Shown piece by piece: positions 47,120 through 57,639 of a DNA stretch of 64,000 nt; the first letter of the stretch is position 1, and every line of letters begins with the position of its first letter. The notes beneath the pieces were generated by a model. The model did not search any database. It saw only the letters and a list, made by a program, of their open reading frames with translations, and had not been told where the DNA came from. This stretch comes from Gnetum montanum. Taxonomy: Eukaryota; Streptophyta; Gnetopsida; Gnetales; Gnetaceae. The position numbers were made by a program, and so were the translations under genes. The stretch covers positions 692,466-756,465 of the forward strand of contig MNCI01004154.1 in the NCBI GenBank assembly GCA_015680685.1, read 5' to 3'.

Positions 47120-49204
47120 ATCTAAGGGCTTTGGTGGACTATGAGGTTGGAAGAAGGATCTTTTCTTTGATCATGGTTTTGACCCTCTTGGTTGGACCAA
47201 TTGTAGATTAACCACCCTTGTAGCATTTCTTTGCTATGGTTGGGTAGGAAATTCACCTTGCATAAATGGAGTAGGTGGTAGCTATGCAGGAGGTGAAGGA
47301 GTAGGTGCAAGAATAGGAGGAGAATGAGAATAGTAGGTAGCATCCCTCCTTGCATATGGCAGTTGCTATACTTTAGGAAGATAGTGGTGAGATTAGTAAG
47401 TAGCAACATAACTATAGGAGCCCCATGAAGATGAAGGTTGTTGAACATTATGATCATAGGTATTTAGTTGCCAGTAGGGGTACTGCTATCTTGGATGTGT
47501 CAATGCCCATGATTATGGTTTTTGCCACTCCTAGTACAATTCATACGGTTATAGTGGAGTTCCACTTGGATAATACTAATGTGGTTGGTGGAACTGTCGA
47601 GAGTTGCCTTGTGGATAAGGCAATCTTTTGGGTGTTTGCCATTGTGCAAGTCATGGATGTAAGACATACACCTTAGATTCCTACAAGTGTGACACAATTG
47701 GATAGCATCCATTAGGGTGGTCATACTGGCAGATGTCACACCCACCATCATCATCTAATTCACTATCCACAACTATCTCTATCGCATCCATCTTACCCTT
47801 ACCTTTGGATATGGCACGTTCAACTTCCTTACGTCTTCAGCACTCACATTTACCACTTTGTTTCTTGGACTCTTTATTAATTTTTAAAATAGCTTGAAAC
47901 TTATTATCCATGGAATTCCATAATTGGTCAACCTTAGCTGTAATTTCGAACTACAATTTCTAATTAGCCACCTCATCTCTGGTTAATTCATCCTCACTAT
48001 CACAAAATTAAACCTCCTTTTTGTGAATAGAAGAGTTCCTATTATATTCCTCTATAGTTTCTCACTTTTTCAATTCTCCCTTCTCCTTGGCTACTTGCTC
48101 CATTAACTTTTGGATATGATAGACACTTAACTCTGTCAGTCTCGCTTAAGCATAGACGCCAAAGGTTTTCCTTGTTTTAGATCACGACCCTCTATAATAT
48201 GATGGATTTGATCAAGTTGAAAGTATCCATGGCTGGGAAACTTATGTAGTAGAGAGTAGTATCGGCCAATAGAAATATCCAAGGGCTCATGATTTCCTTG
48301 TTTTCACCCTTGGATCTACGAGTATGTTTGATATTTGTCATTAAATAATTCTAACATTGTACATCACCATCTGATTGATTCTAGTTTCAAGGACTAGTAC
48401 TAGTTTTCTTCTTCCTTAATGAGTGTCCTTGGGAATAATTTCAACTTTTGCTAATTGTTCTTAATGGTCTACAAGGCACATGCATCCTAGAAGGCTTGGA
48501 GATGATTTTGCACATCAGCATTGTACCCTCTTTATTCTAGTATCTTTTACATGCCTTGTTAGAATCCTCATGGCCTTTGCAATGTTTAACATGCTGCAAG
48601 TGGCAAGTAGAGGTTCATCAAGGCCATAGTGAGGGTGCCTATGATGTTCTCTACTAACCCTTCTTTCATGAAAGTGGGTCTCTCTAGATTGTCCATGCCT
48701 TTAATCATAATTGTTCCAATGATCACTTCTGTTGTTTCAATCCCATCGGTCACCTCCATCATGGCCATGCCCTCTGTGGCCACAATCTAGGCCAAATGAA
48801 GAAGAAGAAGAGGATGATGAAGGGGAAGAAGAAGGATAACTTACATTGTGTTGACACCTACCACCCTCTCTTCGATGATCATGATCATAACTTCCATTTG
48901 CCCCTTTTTCATGACTTACTTCTCCAGATCCAATTTTGTCATTAGATCTATTTTGACTAGAACTAGGATTATGAATTGTGGATTTCATGTTCTGGTTGAT
49001 GTCCCCTTGACCAAAGTTAAAGAAATGAGTGTCACCAAAGGAAAAACCCCCAAAGAAGTGTTCACCTCCATCCAATGGGCCAAGAAGAGGTGGAAAAGTG
49101 TTTAATCCCTTGCCCTTCAAAAGCTCATGTTGATGCTCCAATTGATGATCTGTTAACCTTTGCGCTTTAGTGGGATGGTAATCCCTTGAATTGGGATCTT
49201 GCAT
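47120..49204 (-). pseudogene. gag relic of element B
   Basis: The open piece 49204-48737 begins MQDPNSRDYHPTKAQRLTDH and includes SYPSSSPSSSSSSSSFG and an H/D/R-rich stretch, as in E. The capsid part follows with stops (about 48600-48100). The knuckle CDICQYDHPNGC is at 47740-47705, fully preserved. A proline/tyrosine-rich tail leads into the protease. N-terminal residues may extend upstream of 49204. Confidence 0.85.
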
Positions 49205-49577
49205 CTCATACTCCCTACAGATATGTTGAAGTCCATGTCATGCAAGCATTAACTGGAGCATAGCTAGAATAGATTGATCTGGTGGCAACACAATGTTGCC
49301 TTCTATGTTACACCACTATATCATTTCATCTTGATGTAAGATAAAGGTGAAGTCTGGTACATACTCATCAGGATGAGCATATACCACCTGGTATTGTTGA
49401 GGCACTTAGTCTGCCCTAGGTAGAGATAGACTCCTTAATAAAGCTATATGTAATGTGTGGTTAAGATTTAATTTATTTGTAATAATAATTTTTGGTTTTG
49501 TAAGATTCAACCTTGAAGGTTTAAACAACAAGGTTACTAAGTTTCACTAATTTTAGATAGCACACGTAGAACTAAAG

Positions 49578-49595
49578 TCCCCAGCAATGACATCA
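49578..49595 (-). promoter_or_regulatory. tRNA-Asp primer site of element B
   Basis: Minus strand TGATGTCATTGCTGGGGA against TGGCGCCGTTGCCGGGGA (complement of the plant tRNA-Asp 3' end): five differences, all C-to-T or G-to-A. It lies one base from the LTR end, as expected. Confidence 0.85.
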
Positions 49596-49596
49596 A

Positions 49597-49992
49597 TGAT
49601 AAATGACAAGGTACCCCTACACCCAACCATACGAATCATAGGAATTCATGTGCACTCTGGTCAAATCCTGTAGACTTTAATTACCAAGTATGCTAGAGCT
49701 AAATGGTGAGCTTGTGTTGTTCGTTTGTTGTCTTCCTAGTCTCACTTGTGAAATGCAAGTGTATGGTTAAGTGTGATTGAGGCATAAGATTTTTATCATT
49801 TTATGTTTTATCAATTTGATCACCTAAAAACAATAATGAAAGTGAGAGTAATTAAATGCTAGGTGAACTATTATCTAATCTAACCTAACACAAGTGACCA
49901 TCCCCACTTCCCAAACACATCCTGAACTTCATGTAAACATTGTTGGGTTGTCAAATGTTAGCAGTTTTTAAGCTACCAAGTGTCATACATAT
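49597..49992 (-). mobile_element. 5' LTR of element B, first part
   Basis: TGATAAATGACAAGGTACCC to GTGTCATACATAT aligns with 40453-40846 of the 3' LTR. The LTR is cut here by element D; the last five bases CATAT are duplicated after D. Confidence 0.9.
49988..49992. repeat. target-site duplication of element D, left copy (CATAT)
   Basis: CATAT stands before TGATGAATC; an identical CATAT stands at 55882-55886. Confidence 0.9.
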
Positions 49993-50936
49993 TGATGAAT
50001 CATGGTTTGCTAGGTGTTGATATCAGACCCCCGTTATTGGGTGTAGGATATTGAGGATTTCATATACTAGGCCATGTATACTAAGCCCATATACTAGGCC
50101 CCATATACTAGGCAGACTATGTATACTAGGCCCCATACACTAGGCCTCGTATATGCAGCCCCATGTACACAAAGTCTATCTCTAGCTATAAATAACTGTG
50201 CACCTACCACACTTAGGCATCTTTTTGAGTAGTTATATCAGACTCTTACAATTTTTTCCTACAAGAGTTAGAATATTTTTCCCAAGTGCATTCTTTTAGT
50301 GTGATGCTTGTAATTGTACGGAACCTTTAATCAAGTGTGAGGTAATTGGACATGCACATGATTGGCAATAATGATCAATATTACTCCATCATTATAGCAT
50401 TCACTTAGTTTTAATTATTTAATTATTATTGTTATTTATTATTTTCTTAGTTAATATTTCTTTACCATCATTTACTATTCCTATTGTTAAATGCAAAATG
50501 AGTATGACTTAATCACGAATATTGAAGTGTAACTACTTGGTAACCCAGTAGCGTATTTAGGAGTGCTCAAGTAATGTACGCTTGGTAAGCCTAGAAGAAG
50601 TACACGAGGTCCAAGATGTGTATAGATGATTGAGGATAGATTCTCATCACACTTAGCCTAGCTTAGATTCTCTTTTCCCTTTTCCTCCTAGCTTAATTGA
50701 AGTTATTTTCCATTGCCTCTAGGAGTAGCACTAGGTTAGAAACCACATCATACATCTCACTCTGGACTAAACCATACGTGACAAAGCAAATACTAGTCTA
50801 GGTGGGAAGACAAAAAACTGTGATCAATGTGTAGCTATCTAGATGACACAACTAGCTTGTCTGCGGAATTTGACCGGACCATGCGTGAACGCTCGTATTC
50901 GTATGATTGATTGTAAGGGTACCTCACAACTCATCA
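49993..50936 (+). mobile_element. 5' LTR of element D
   Basis: 944 bp from TGATGAATCATGG to CAACTCATCA. U3 has seven or so CTAGGCC-type units (50064-50150) before CTATAAATAACTG (50187). It is 95 bp longer than the 3' LTR because of extra U3 units and about 45 bp near 50420-50480. By eye about one base in ten differs between the LTRs, so the insertion is old. Confidence 0.9.
50064..50150 (+). repeat. CTAGGCC unit array in U3 of element D
   Basis: Units such as GTATACTAGGCC, CATATACTAGGCCC and CATACACTAGGCCTCG, 14-17 bases apart. The 3' LTR has only about four (55093-55160). Position just before the TATA box suggests a promoter array. Confidence 0.8.
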
Positions 50937-50937
50937 T

Positions 50938-50955
50938 TGGTGTCATTACCAAGGA
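50938..50955 (+). promoter_or_regulatory. tRNA-Asp primer site of element D
   Basis: TGGTGTCATTACCAAGGA against TGGCGCCGTTGCCGGGGA: six differences, all transitions of the C-to-T or G-to-A kind. One base separates it from the LTR end. Confidence 0.9.
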
Positions 50956-51026
50956 TGATGCTATTTATTTAGATTAGTTATATCATACAAGATATCTTCA
51001 ATTAAGTCAAACACAAATTCACAACA

Positions 51027-52991
51027 ATGTCTCTCTCACAAGACTATGACAATGCAACAACTAGTAGGGCAATTCATTGGAGAACCAACAAATTATATGA
51101 TAATGAAGATGAAGTTTGGAGTACCCAATCTGATTTAGGGGTCTCCTATGAGCATAAACACAAACAACATTGTCCCAACTCACAACTGCATAACATACCT
51201 AGTGATGATGAACCCCTACTAGCCACTACAAGCTTAACAGAAATATAAGAGGCTATTTGAATATCCCGCAGGCATCGTAAGGAAATTCATCTACCCAAGC
51301 TTGACTTAAACAACTTTCCTAAATTTTTAGGAGGCTATGATTTAGATCCCCAACATCATCTACAAGCCTTCCATGATTCCTGTGCATGGAATGACATTGA
51401 TAGTGGATGGAAAAAACTTAAGCTCTTTCCTCTAATACTCGTTGGCCAAGCAAAAGTATGGTATAGGTCATTAAAACCAAAATTAATCTGATGTTGGCCA
51501 ACAATGGTAGAAATCTTCAATGAAAGATATCAAACCTATGTGATAGTGTCAACCTTGAGTAGACAAATCCAAGAGTGAAAACAAGTGCAACATAAACCCT
51601 TGGACATGGCCTTAGAAAGATATTATGCACTATTAAACAACTGCCCAAGCCATGGGTTCTCCAAGGAGAGGCTAATGTACCATATCATAGATGGACTTCG
51701 TAATGAAACAAGGGAGATCCTAGGGATGTACGCCCAAGGTCAACTATATGAGCTACAAACCCATCAATTCCAAGAGCTTATCAAGTGGGTAGCAAAAGAA
51801 GAAGGAGAAATGGCTAAATGGGAGAATGCTGAAAAATCTCAATAGGCCCAAAAATCAACAAGGGCCCATGATTATGAACAGGAGAAATCAACTCATTGCA
51901 AGGAGGTGAAACCATCTTTGCTAGTACTACAATCATTGGATAAAGTTGAGGCAAAGATCAATAAGATGACGGAGTGGGTGCATAGAAAATACGAAGAATA
52001 TGCTAACAGTAGTAGAGATACAACTATGCCAAATCAAGAAATAGGATAGGACACCACACAACAATTAGAACAAAGGGTAGAAGATAATAAGAATAAGAAC
52101 TCAACTGCCAACTTCACATATCAATGCAACGTCTATCTGTACGATCACCCCATAGGCCAATGCCTAATTTTGTCACATCTACATGAGCATTGGGGAGGAA
52201 TGTTACATCCAGATTTCATACAGAAATATCGGGTCCAACCACAATGGCAAAATCCCTAGTCATGGTGGAAGCCATCACCAACCTGACCATATCCTTTGTA
52301 TGTCCCAATGCCAAATGCTTACTATGTTCAACACCCTATTTCTCCAACTAGATCATCATCCTCTACTTCACCACATCGTTATCATTCTCCTAAGTACTAT
52401 CAACCCATGTCCTCTCCAACAAGATCACCACCTCATGTTTCTTACACTTCTCTTCACCCTCGATATTCTCATCATTCACCTCCTTCTACATCGCCACCAG
52501 TTGTGCTAGAAGGTTTTGCACCATAGCCTCAACCCATGAATGTTACTTGTGTTGCTACTATTAATAGCAGTGGGAACCCTTCACAACGTCAAAAGCATCC
52601 TTTCTTTAGGCAAGACCATAGAAAGAGATAGCATAGTTCTAAAACCACTGCATCCTCCAACTTAGCACAGGTTCAATCCTATGATGCATCTACCTCCTCA
52701 AACTCAATTCCTCCTGTTACTCTATCTAGGCCACCAATCAATACTCCAACAACCATGGGGCCTAATGAATATTGCCACATGGGGAGACATGTTGATCCTT
52801 GCATACCATCTTACAGTCACAAGTACCATAGTGGGTCAACTCCTTATAAATTAACCACATTGTATAACTTTTCCCACTATGTCAACTCTAATCAAGTGTG
52901 TGAACCCCAATGGGGTAAGTATGACTAGGTCCAAATACTTCCAACATGCAAGGATTCCAACTTTCCATTTATTAATTCTAGCTATGCTTAA
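51027..52991 (+). pseudogene. gag-like ORF of element D with a distinct C-terminal tail
   Basis: One frame of 654 codons starts at ATG 51027 (ACAATG context, 72 bases after the primer site) and ends at TAA 52989-52991. It has eleven internal stops (51246, 51258, 51489, 51576, 51843, 52047, 52257, 52284, 52524, 52629, 52926) but no frameshift. Capsid words: LPKLDLNNFPKFLGGYDLD, KVWYRSLKP, MYHIIDGLRNETREILGM, LIKWVAKEEGEM. The knuckle is worn: CNVYLYDHPIGQC. A P/S/Y-rich part follows (52290-52520). After codon 500 comes a tail with EYCHMGRHVDPCIPSY and YNFSHYVNSNQVCEP that A, B and C do not show. Confidence 0.85.
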
Positions 52992-55022
52992 TTGTTTAAG
53001 TTATGGGGGGTATCCCCCATTCTAACAACAATAGAATTAATAAATGTTTTCCTTTTCTTTAATTTTATAATTTTTTGTTTTCCAATTTTTTATTTTTCAA
53101 ATTATTATTTTATCTTTTTTGCGAGTAATCTCATCTATAGATAAAACACTCATGTGACTTGTTGGTTGAGATGTTGTTCTATGTTATCAAGTCTCAGGTG
53201 ATTAATTATTTGGGTAGCGAACCCACCACATCCACCCAACCATTCTATTAATAAGAGGTTCTACTTTGGGTATGATGATATTTTTTTCATCATGAAACTT
53301 AAAATTAATTTTGTGCTCATTATGCCCAGAGTGAAGAATGATGGACTAAGAGGGAATGGCCAAGGTGTGACATCAAGGAAACTTGTGGATTCTCTTTGGT
53401 GACATCTGTAGGTGCTATCATGCAGCTTGGTTGTACTAAGATTATTGTAGATCTAATGAAAAATGGAAGTAAGAGTAATAAAGGCACTTAATAGAAACTC
53501 AATGCTATTCTGGGGATCCCACTGGAAAGACATGCATCCATGCCTAAAGGTTGGTGGCTTCTCTGGTTCACTGTTGGAAGGACAAAATGCCAATACCTAA
53601 AAAAAATAGAGAGAGATGAATCACACAAGGAAGAAAAAAAACAAACTTGTGTGTGTGTCACAGATTCCAAATCATTTCTCCCTTGGACAAAATACCAAGT
53701 AATTGTACGCCTTGCTGTCATAATGCTCTTATGGTTGTTCATCATTGAATGAAACAATGCAATGTCACTAATTGCAGAAATGGACTTGGTCTTGATTTTG
53801 GAGCAATGGGCTAATGACACATTAATCATGCCCTACACTCAAGATTCATTGTACCCTAAGTTAGTTACCTCATGTCCTAATCTCTGCAATCCCTTCTTCG
53901 ATTCATCCCATCTCACTGTTCATGTATTTGTGACTTGTGTCTTATGTACCATTGAATTCATACCTCATCACGATGGTATCTGCATGTGTGTCTTTTATGG
54001 CACCAATGTAGATTACATTTAACCCTTCTAGTGCCTAAAGACATTTTAAGGTGTGGTTATGCAAGGGCATTATAGGTTGGAACCTGCTTTCAGGAGGATC
54101 CACTTGTGTGACTTTTGTAATTTGTACTTTTTGCACATCACCACATCATTTTATACCCTCTAAGCACTTCATTTCCAAATCTATTATTTCCTTTGTCATC
54201 ATTTTATCAAACATTCCTCAAAACCATTACATGTCCTTTGATGTGTCACCTAAACAACCCAAGTCCAACATTAAACTTTTAGGGAAACTTCCTTGAAAAA
54301 CTTTCTAAGTCTAAAATCACACTAAGCAAAGAATTCAGCAATTACTAAAGGTAATAAGTAAGGTATGAGATAATTGAACTTCTTTCAATAATCTTACTAA
54401 CAATTGATCTTTGTGTGATTATAGATGGCCCCTAAAAAGAGGACAACAAGGAGGACCTTCTCAAGGTGCAACTAAACGCCCAGAAAGAGGTAGAAGCCAA
54501 GGGCCTCATGTAGAACATGCAAAGCAAGAGGCACAATCATTCAACATTCATCAAAGAACTCTTGTCACTACATAATCTAGCCAAGAAAAAGGTGGAGAGA
54601 TCAATTCTTGAGCCTATGAAGAGAAACACTAGCTATTTTTGGCATGGCATGTCAAGGCCAATCAAGTGTTCCTACAGCTGCCATATCCATGGGAGGTGCC
54701 AACTTCATCAATCATTGGAACATCAGCATGGACAACTCATAATTCTCAGATAGAAGAGAAGACACGTTAGGCACTTCTTCAATGGTATCATTCTCAGAAG
54801 ATTGAAGCATAGGACAAAGGAACAGACCCATGGAGGAACCACCACCACTAAGAACCACATGAGTTCCAATAAATTCTGTAATTTTATGTCTATGTCCCAA
54901 TTTTTTCATATCCACTACAACATGAATAAATTTCTAGTCAGTCAATAATCCCATACCTATCCACTGTGTAATCAATTGAGCTTGTTCACTTTCTTTAACT
55001 CAAGGACGAGTTGTTATTTAGT
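52992..55022 (+). other. downstream region of element D
   Basis: No pol relic. It begins with ATGGGGGGTATCCCCCAT (53010), a small perfect hairpin. Blocks near 54040-54120 match A near 6050-6120. TGTGTGATTATAG at 54412-54424 is followed by ATG; the frame MAP and then (after one frame change) GGPSQGATKRPERGRSQG looks like the start of a downstream ORF, cut short by a stop near 54575. Open frames 53488-53829 and 53762-54022 resemble nothing I know. Confidence 0.55.
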
Positions 55023-55032
55023 CATGGGGGTA

Positions 55033-55881
55033 TGATGAATCATGGTTTTCCAAGTGTTGATATTAGTCCCCCATTATTGGGTACACGATATCAGGGACTA
55101 CGTATACTAGGCCCTGTATACTAGGCAGACTACATATACTAGGCCTTGTATATGCAGCCCCATGTACGTAGAGTCTATCTCCAGCTATAAATAACTATGC
55201 ACCCAGCACACTTAGGCATCTTTTTGAGTAGTTGTAGCCAGACTCTTGTAGTTTGTTCCTGCAAGAGTTAAAATATTCCCAAGTGCATGCTTACAGTGTG
55301 ATGCTTGTAATTGTATGGAACCTTTATTTGAGTATGATGTACTTGGACATGCACATGATCAGCAATAAAGATCGAGATTACTCCATCATTGTAGCATTCA
55401 CTTAGTTTTAATTGTTTAATTGCTATTGTTGTTAAATGCAGAATGAGTACGACTTAGTCACAAACATTGAAGTTTAACTACTTGGTAACCTATTAGCATA
55501 TCTAGGAGCACTCAAGTAATATACACTTGGTAAGCCTAGACGTAGTACATGAGGTCCAAGATGTATACGGATGATTAAGGATGGATGCTCATCGTGCTTA
55601 GGCTAGCTTAGATTCTCTTCTCCCTTTTCCTCCTAGCTTAATTGAAGTTATTTTCCATTGCCTCTAGGAGTAGCACTAGGTTAGAAACCACATCATACAC
55701 CTCACTCTGGACTAAACCATACATGACAAAGAAAATACTAGTCTATGTGGGAAGACAGTGAACTGTGATCAACATGTAGCTATCTAGATGCCACAACTAG
55801 CATGTCTATAGAATTTGATCGAATCATGCATGAACACTCGTATTCATATGGTTGAGTATAGAGGTACCTTGCCACTCATCA
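55033..55881 (+). mobile_element. 3' LTR of element D
   Basis: 849 bp, TGATGAATCATGG to CCACTCATCA, directly after the CATGGGGGTA purine tract (55023-55032). It aligns with the 5' LTR; CTATAAATAACTATG at about 55187. Confidence 0.9.
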
Positions 55882-55886
55882 CATAT

Positions 55887-56349
55887 GTTCAAAAGGGTCA
55901 TGCATGTGTATTTTAATTAGTTTCTTAATTAATCAAAATTAATTACTGAATGAATAACATTAAATGTAAACTGCATGAAATCATGATATATAAATGCATA
56001 AACAAAGAAAGTCTCAAGTACTACAACGATGAATCAAAGAGCTCATCTTTATTGCCAACACAATGGTGTGTTCAAGTATATCAATTCTTGAATAAATGTC
56101 CAATTACACTTAGACCTCCTACTATGGACACTTGGAAAATATTCTAACTCTCAAATGAACAAACTACAATAATTTCACTACTTGACTTCAAAAACTCCTT
56201 TTGAATCGTGTGTCCAAGGGCTATATTTATAGGCTTGGGAGTATTTTGTGATTTTTCATGCCTAATATCACATCTTGGGCCATAATATCATGTACCCAAT
56301 ATCATGGCCACCTTGATATCGAAGTTTAAGTAAAACACGATTCATCAAG
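55887..56349 (-). mobile_element. 5' LTR of element B, second part
   Basis: GTTCAAAAGGGTCATGC to ACACGATTCATCA continues the alignment with 40847-41316. It includes the reversed TATA (TATTTATAGGC, 56225) and GATATC-like U3 words (56245-56325). Confidence 0.9.
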
Positions 56350-56845
56350 AGCCTATGCCCAAAAATTTTCACTTTTCAAAATATGAAAAATAGAGAGGTT
56401 TTGAACATGAAATTGACATTTTTGGAGACCCAAGAAAGCCATGAACATGATGAAAACATTAGAAGAGGACTATAAAGTTCATAAAATTTGGAAAATTGGA
56501 GAATAAAATTTTATGAAGAAAATTCCTTAAAGAGTGCACAATTGGATGCATCAATGGGATACATGAAAGATTTTATTGCCAAAATGGCTAATGATAAGGA
56601 ACTTAACTAATCCAACTAAGAGATATGCCAGTGGATCCTCCCCATAGCAAGCACATTACCTTTTACCCTTACATATCCTTAACCAAGGAGTCTATGGATC
56701 CCATAATTGATTAATGGATATGAAAAGTTAAGGATCAAATTTGGAAGAAACTACCCAAGAATTTTGACACATCAAACTGAGACATTAAATAAAGACATGG
56801 AAATTAGTAGTGAGGTGAGTTATGGAATAGAGTGTGACTTCAAGG
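56350..56845 (-). other. element C, region downstream of pol
   Basis: Matches the downstream region of B (GCACAATTGGAT and GGATCCTCCCC blocks, compare 41936 and 42034). The first five bases AGAGC are the right copy of the B target duplication. It joins the truncated integrase directly at about 56845. Confidence 0.6.
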
Positions 56846-57560
56846 GGATTCATTAAGATCTTAGTGATCTCTCTATTAGTGACTTTAGCTTGATCATTGG
56901 GTTGGGGGTAATCGGGTGTTGTTAGTTTATGTTTGACACCTATGCTTTGCATGAGCTTGTGAAAGTAGTGCTTGTAAAATGAGTATTGTTGTAAAAGATT
57001 AGTGCATGTGGCACTCCAAACTTATTTAGAACATCTTGTTGTACAATCCATGTAGCAATAGAAGATGTACAGTTAGTGATAGCTATTACATCTACCCATT
57101 TGGTATAATAGTCAACAACAACTATTATGTACACCTTTTTATTTGACATGGGCATGATGGAACCCATGAATTCTATGCCCCAAATGTTGAAGGGTTCCAG
57201 TCGTTAGATCCACTGTTGAGGCCCCTCCATTCAACTGCTCATCCCACCATCTTGTTGACAATATTCACAAGAGTGGATGAATTGGTGAGCATCCCTGAAG
57301 ATTATTGGCCAGTAATACCCTACTAGAAGGATCTTAATTACCATACATCTCCCTAGATAGTGATCCCCACAAGGGCCCTCATGAGCATCTTGGACAATGC
57401 ATAGTTGATCTTCATTGAGAACACACTAGTGAACTAAGCCATTAGTGCATACCTTGTAAAGGTTTCCATTGATTTCCATGAAGTGTTTGGCCTGATGAAG
57501 AAACTATTGTTTCTTATGGTGGTCTAACTCTTGTGGCATCTCTTGAGTGAGAAGATAAGT
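56846..57560 (-). pseudogene. integrase relic of element C, C end deleted
   Basis: Core open frame 57167-56940: MGSIMPMSNKKVYIIVVVDY, then FGVPHALIFYNNTHF. The second catalytic Asp (SDNGTHF in the family) is replaced by Tyr. QAKVTNREI near 56890 has Lys at the Glu position. Immediately after TNREITKIL the sequence jumps to the downstream region, so the C-terminal domain is gone. Confidence 0.85.
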
Positions 57561-57639
57561 GAGAATTCTATCATACCATTTTGGTTTAGCAAGTGCTTGT
57601 TCATTTATTGCACTGGCAAAGATAAGTTCATTAGGAAAT

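Larger units (their letters stand above)
49993..55881 (+). mobile_element. Element D: non-autonomous gag-only LTR retrotransposon
   Basis: 5' LTR 49993-50936, primer site 50938-50955, one long gag-like frame 51027-52991, a non-coding downstream region, purine tract 55023-55032, and 3' LTR 55033-55881; 5889 bp in all, with CATAT on both sides. No protease, RT, RNase H or integrase relic is present between gag and the 3' LTR. It must have been moved by proteins of a related full element; A, B and C share its LTR ends, primer site and purine tract. Confidence 0.9.
40453..56349 (-). mobile_element. Element B: middle Athila-like retrotransposon, interrupted by element D
   Basis: The 3' LTR is 40453-41316, the downstream region 41317-43300, pol 43300-47113, gag 47120-49204, the primer site 49578-49595 and the 5' LTR 49597-49992 plus 55887-56349. 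About 10.0 kb without D. It sits in the region downstream of pol of element C. Its RT and protease active sites are the best preserved in the window. Confidence 0.9.

Noticed and set aside
48848-49105. Plus-strand 85-codon frame
   Set aside because: Shadow of the gag relic of element B, which reads on the minus strand.
53488-54300. Several frames of 70-113 codons downstream of D gag
   Set aside because: Overlap each other on both strands, lie in the diverged non-coding region of D and show no conserved words.
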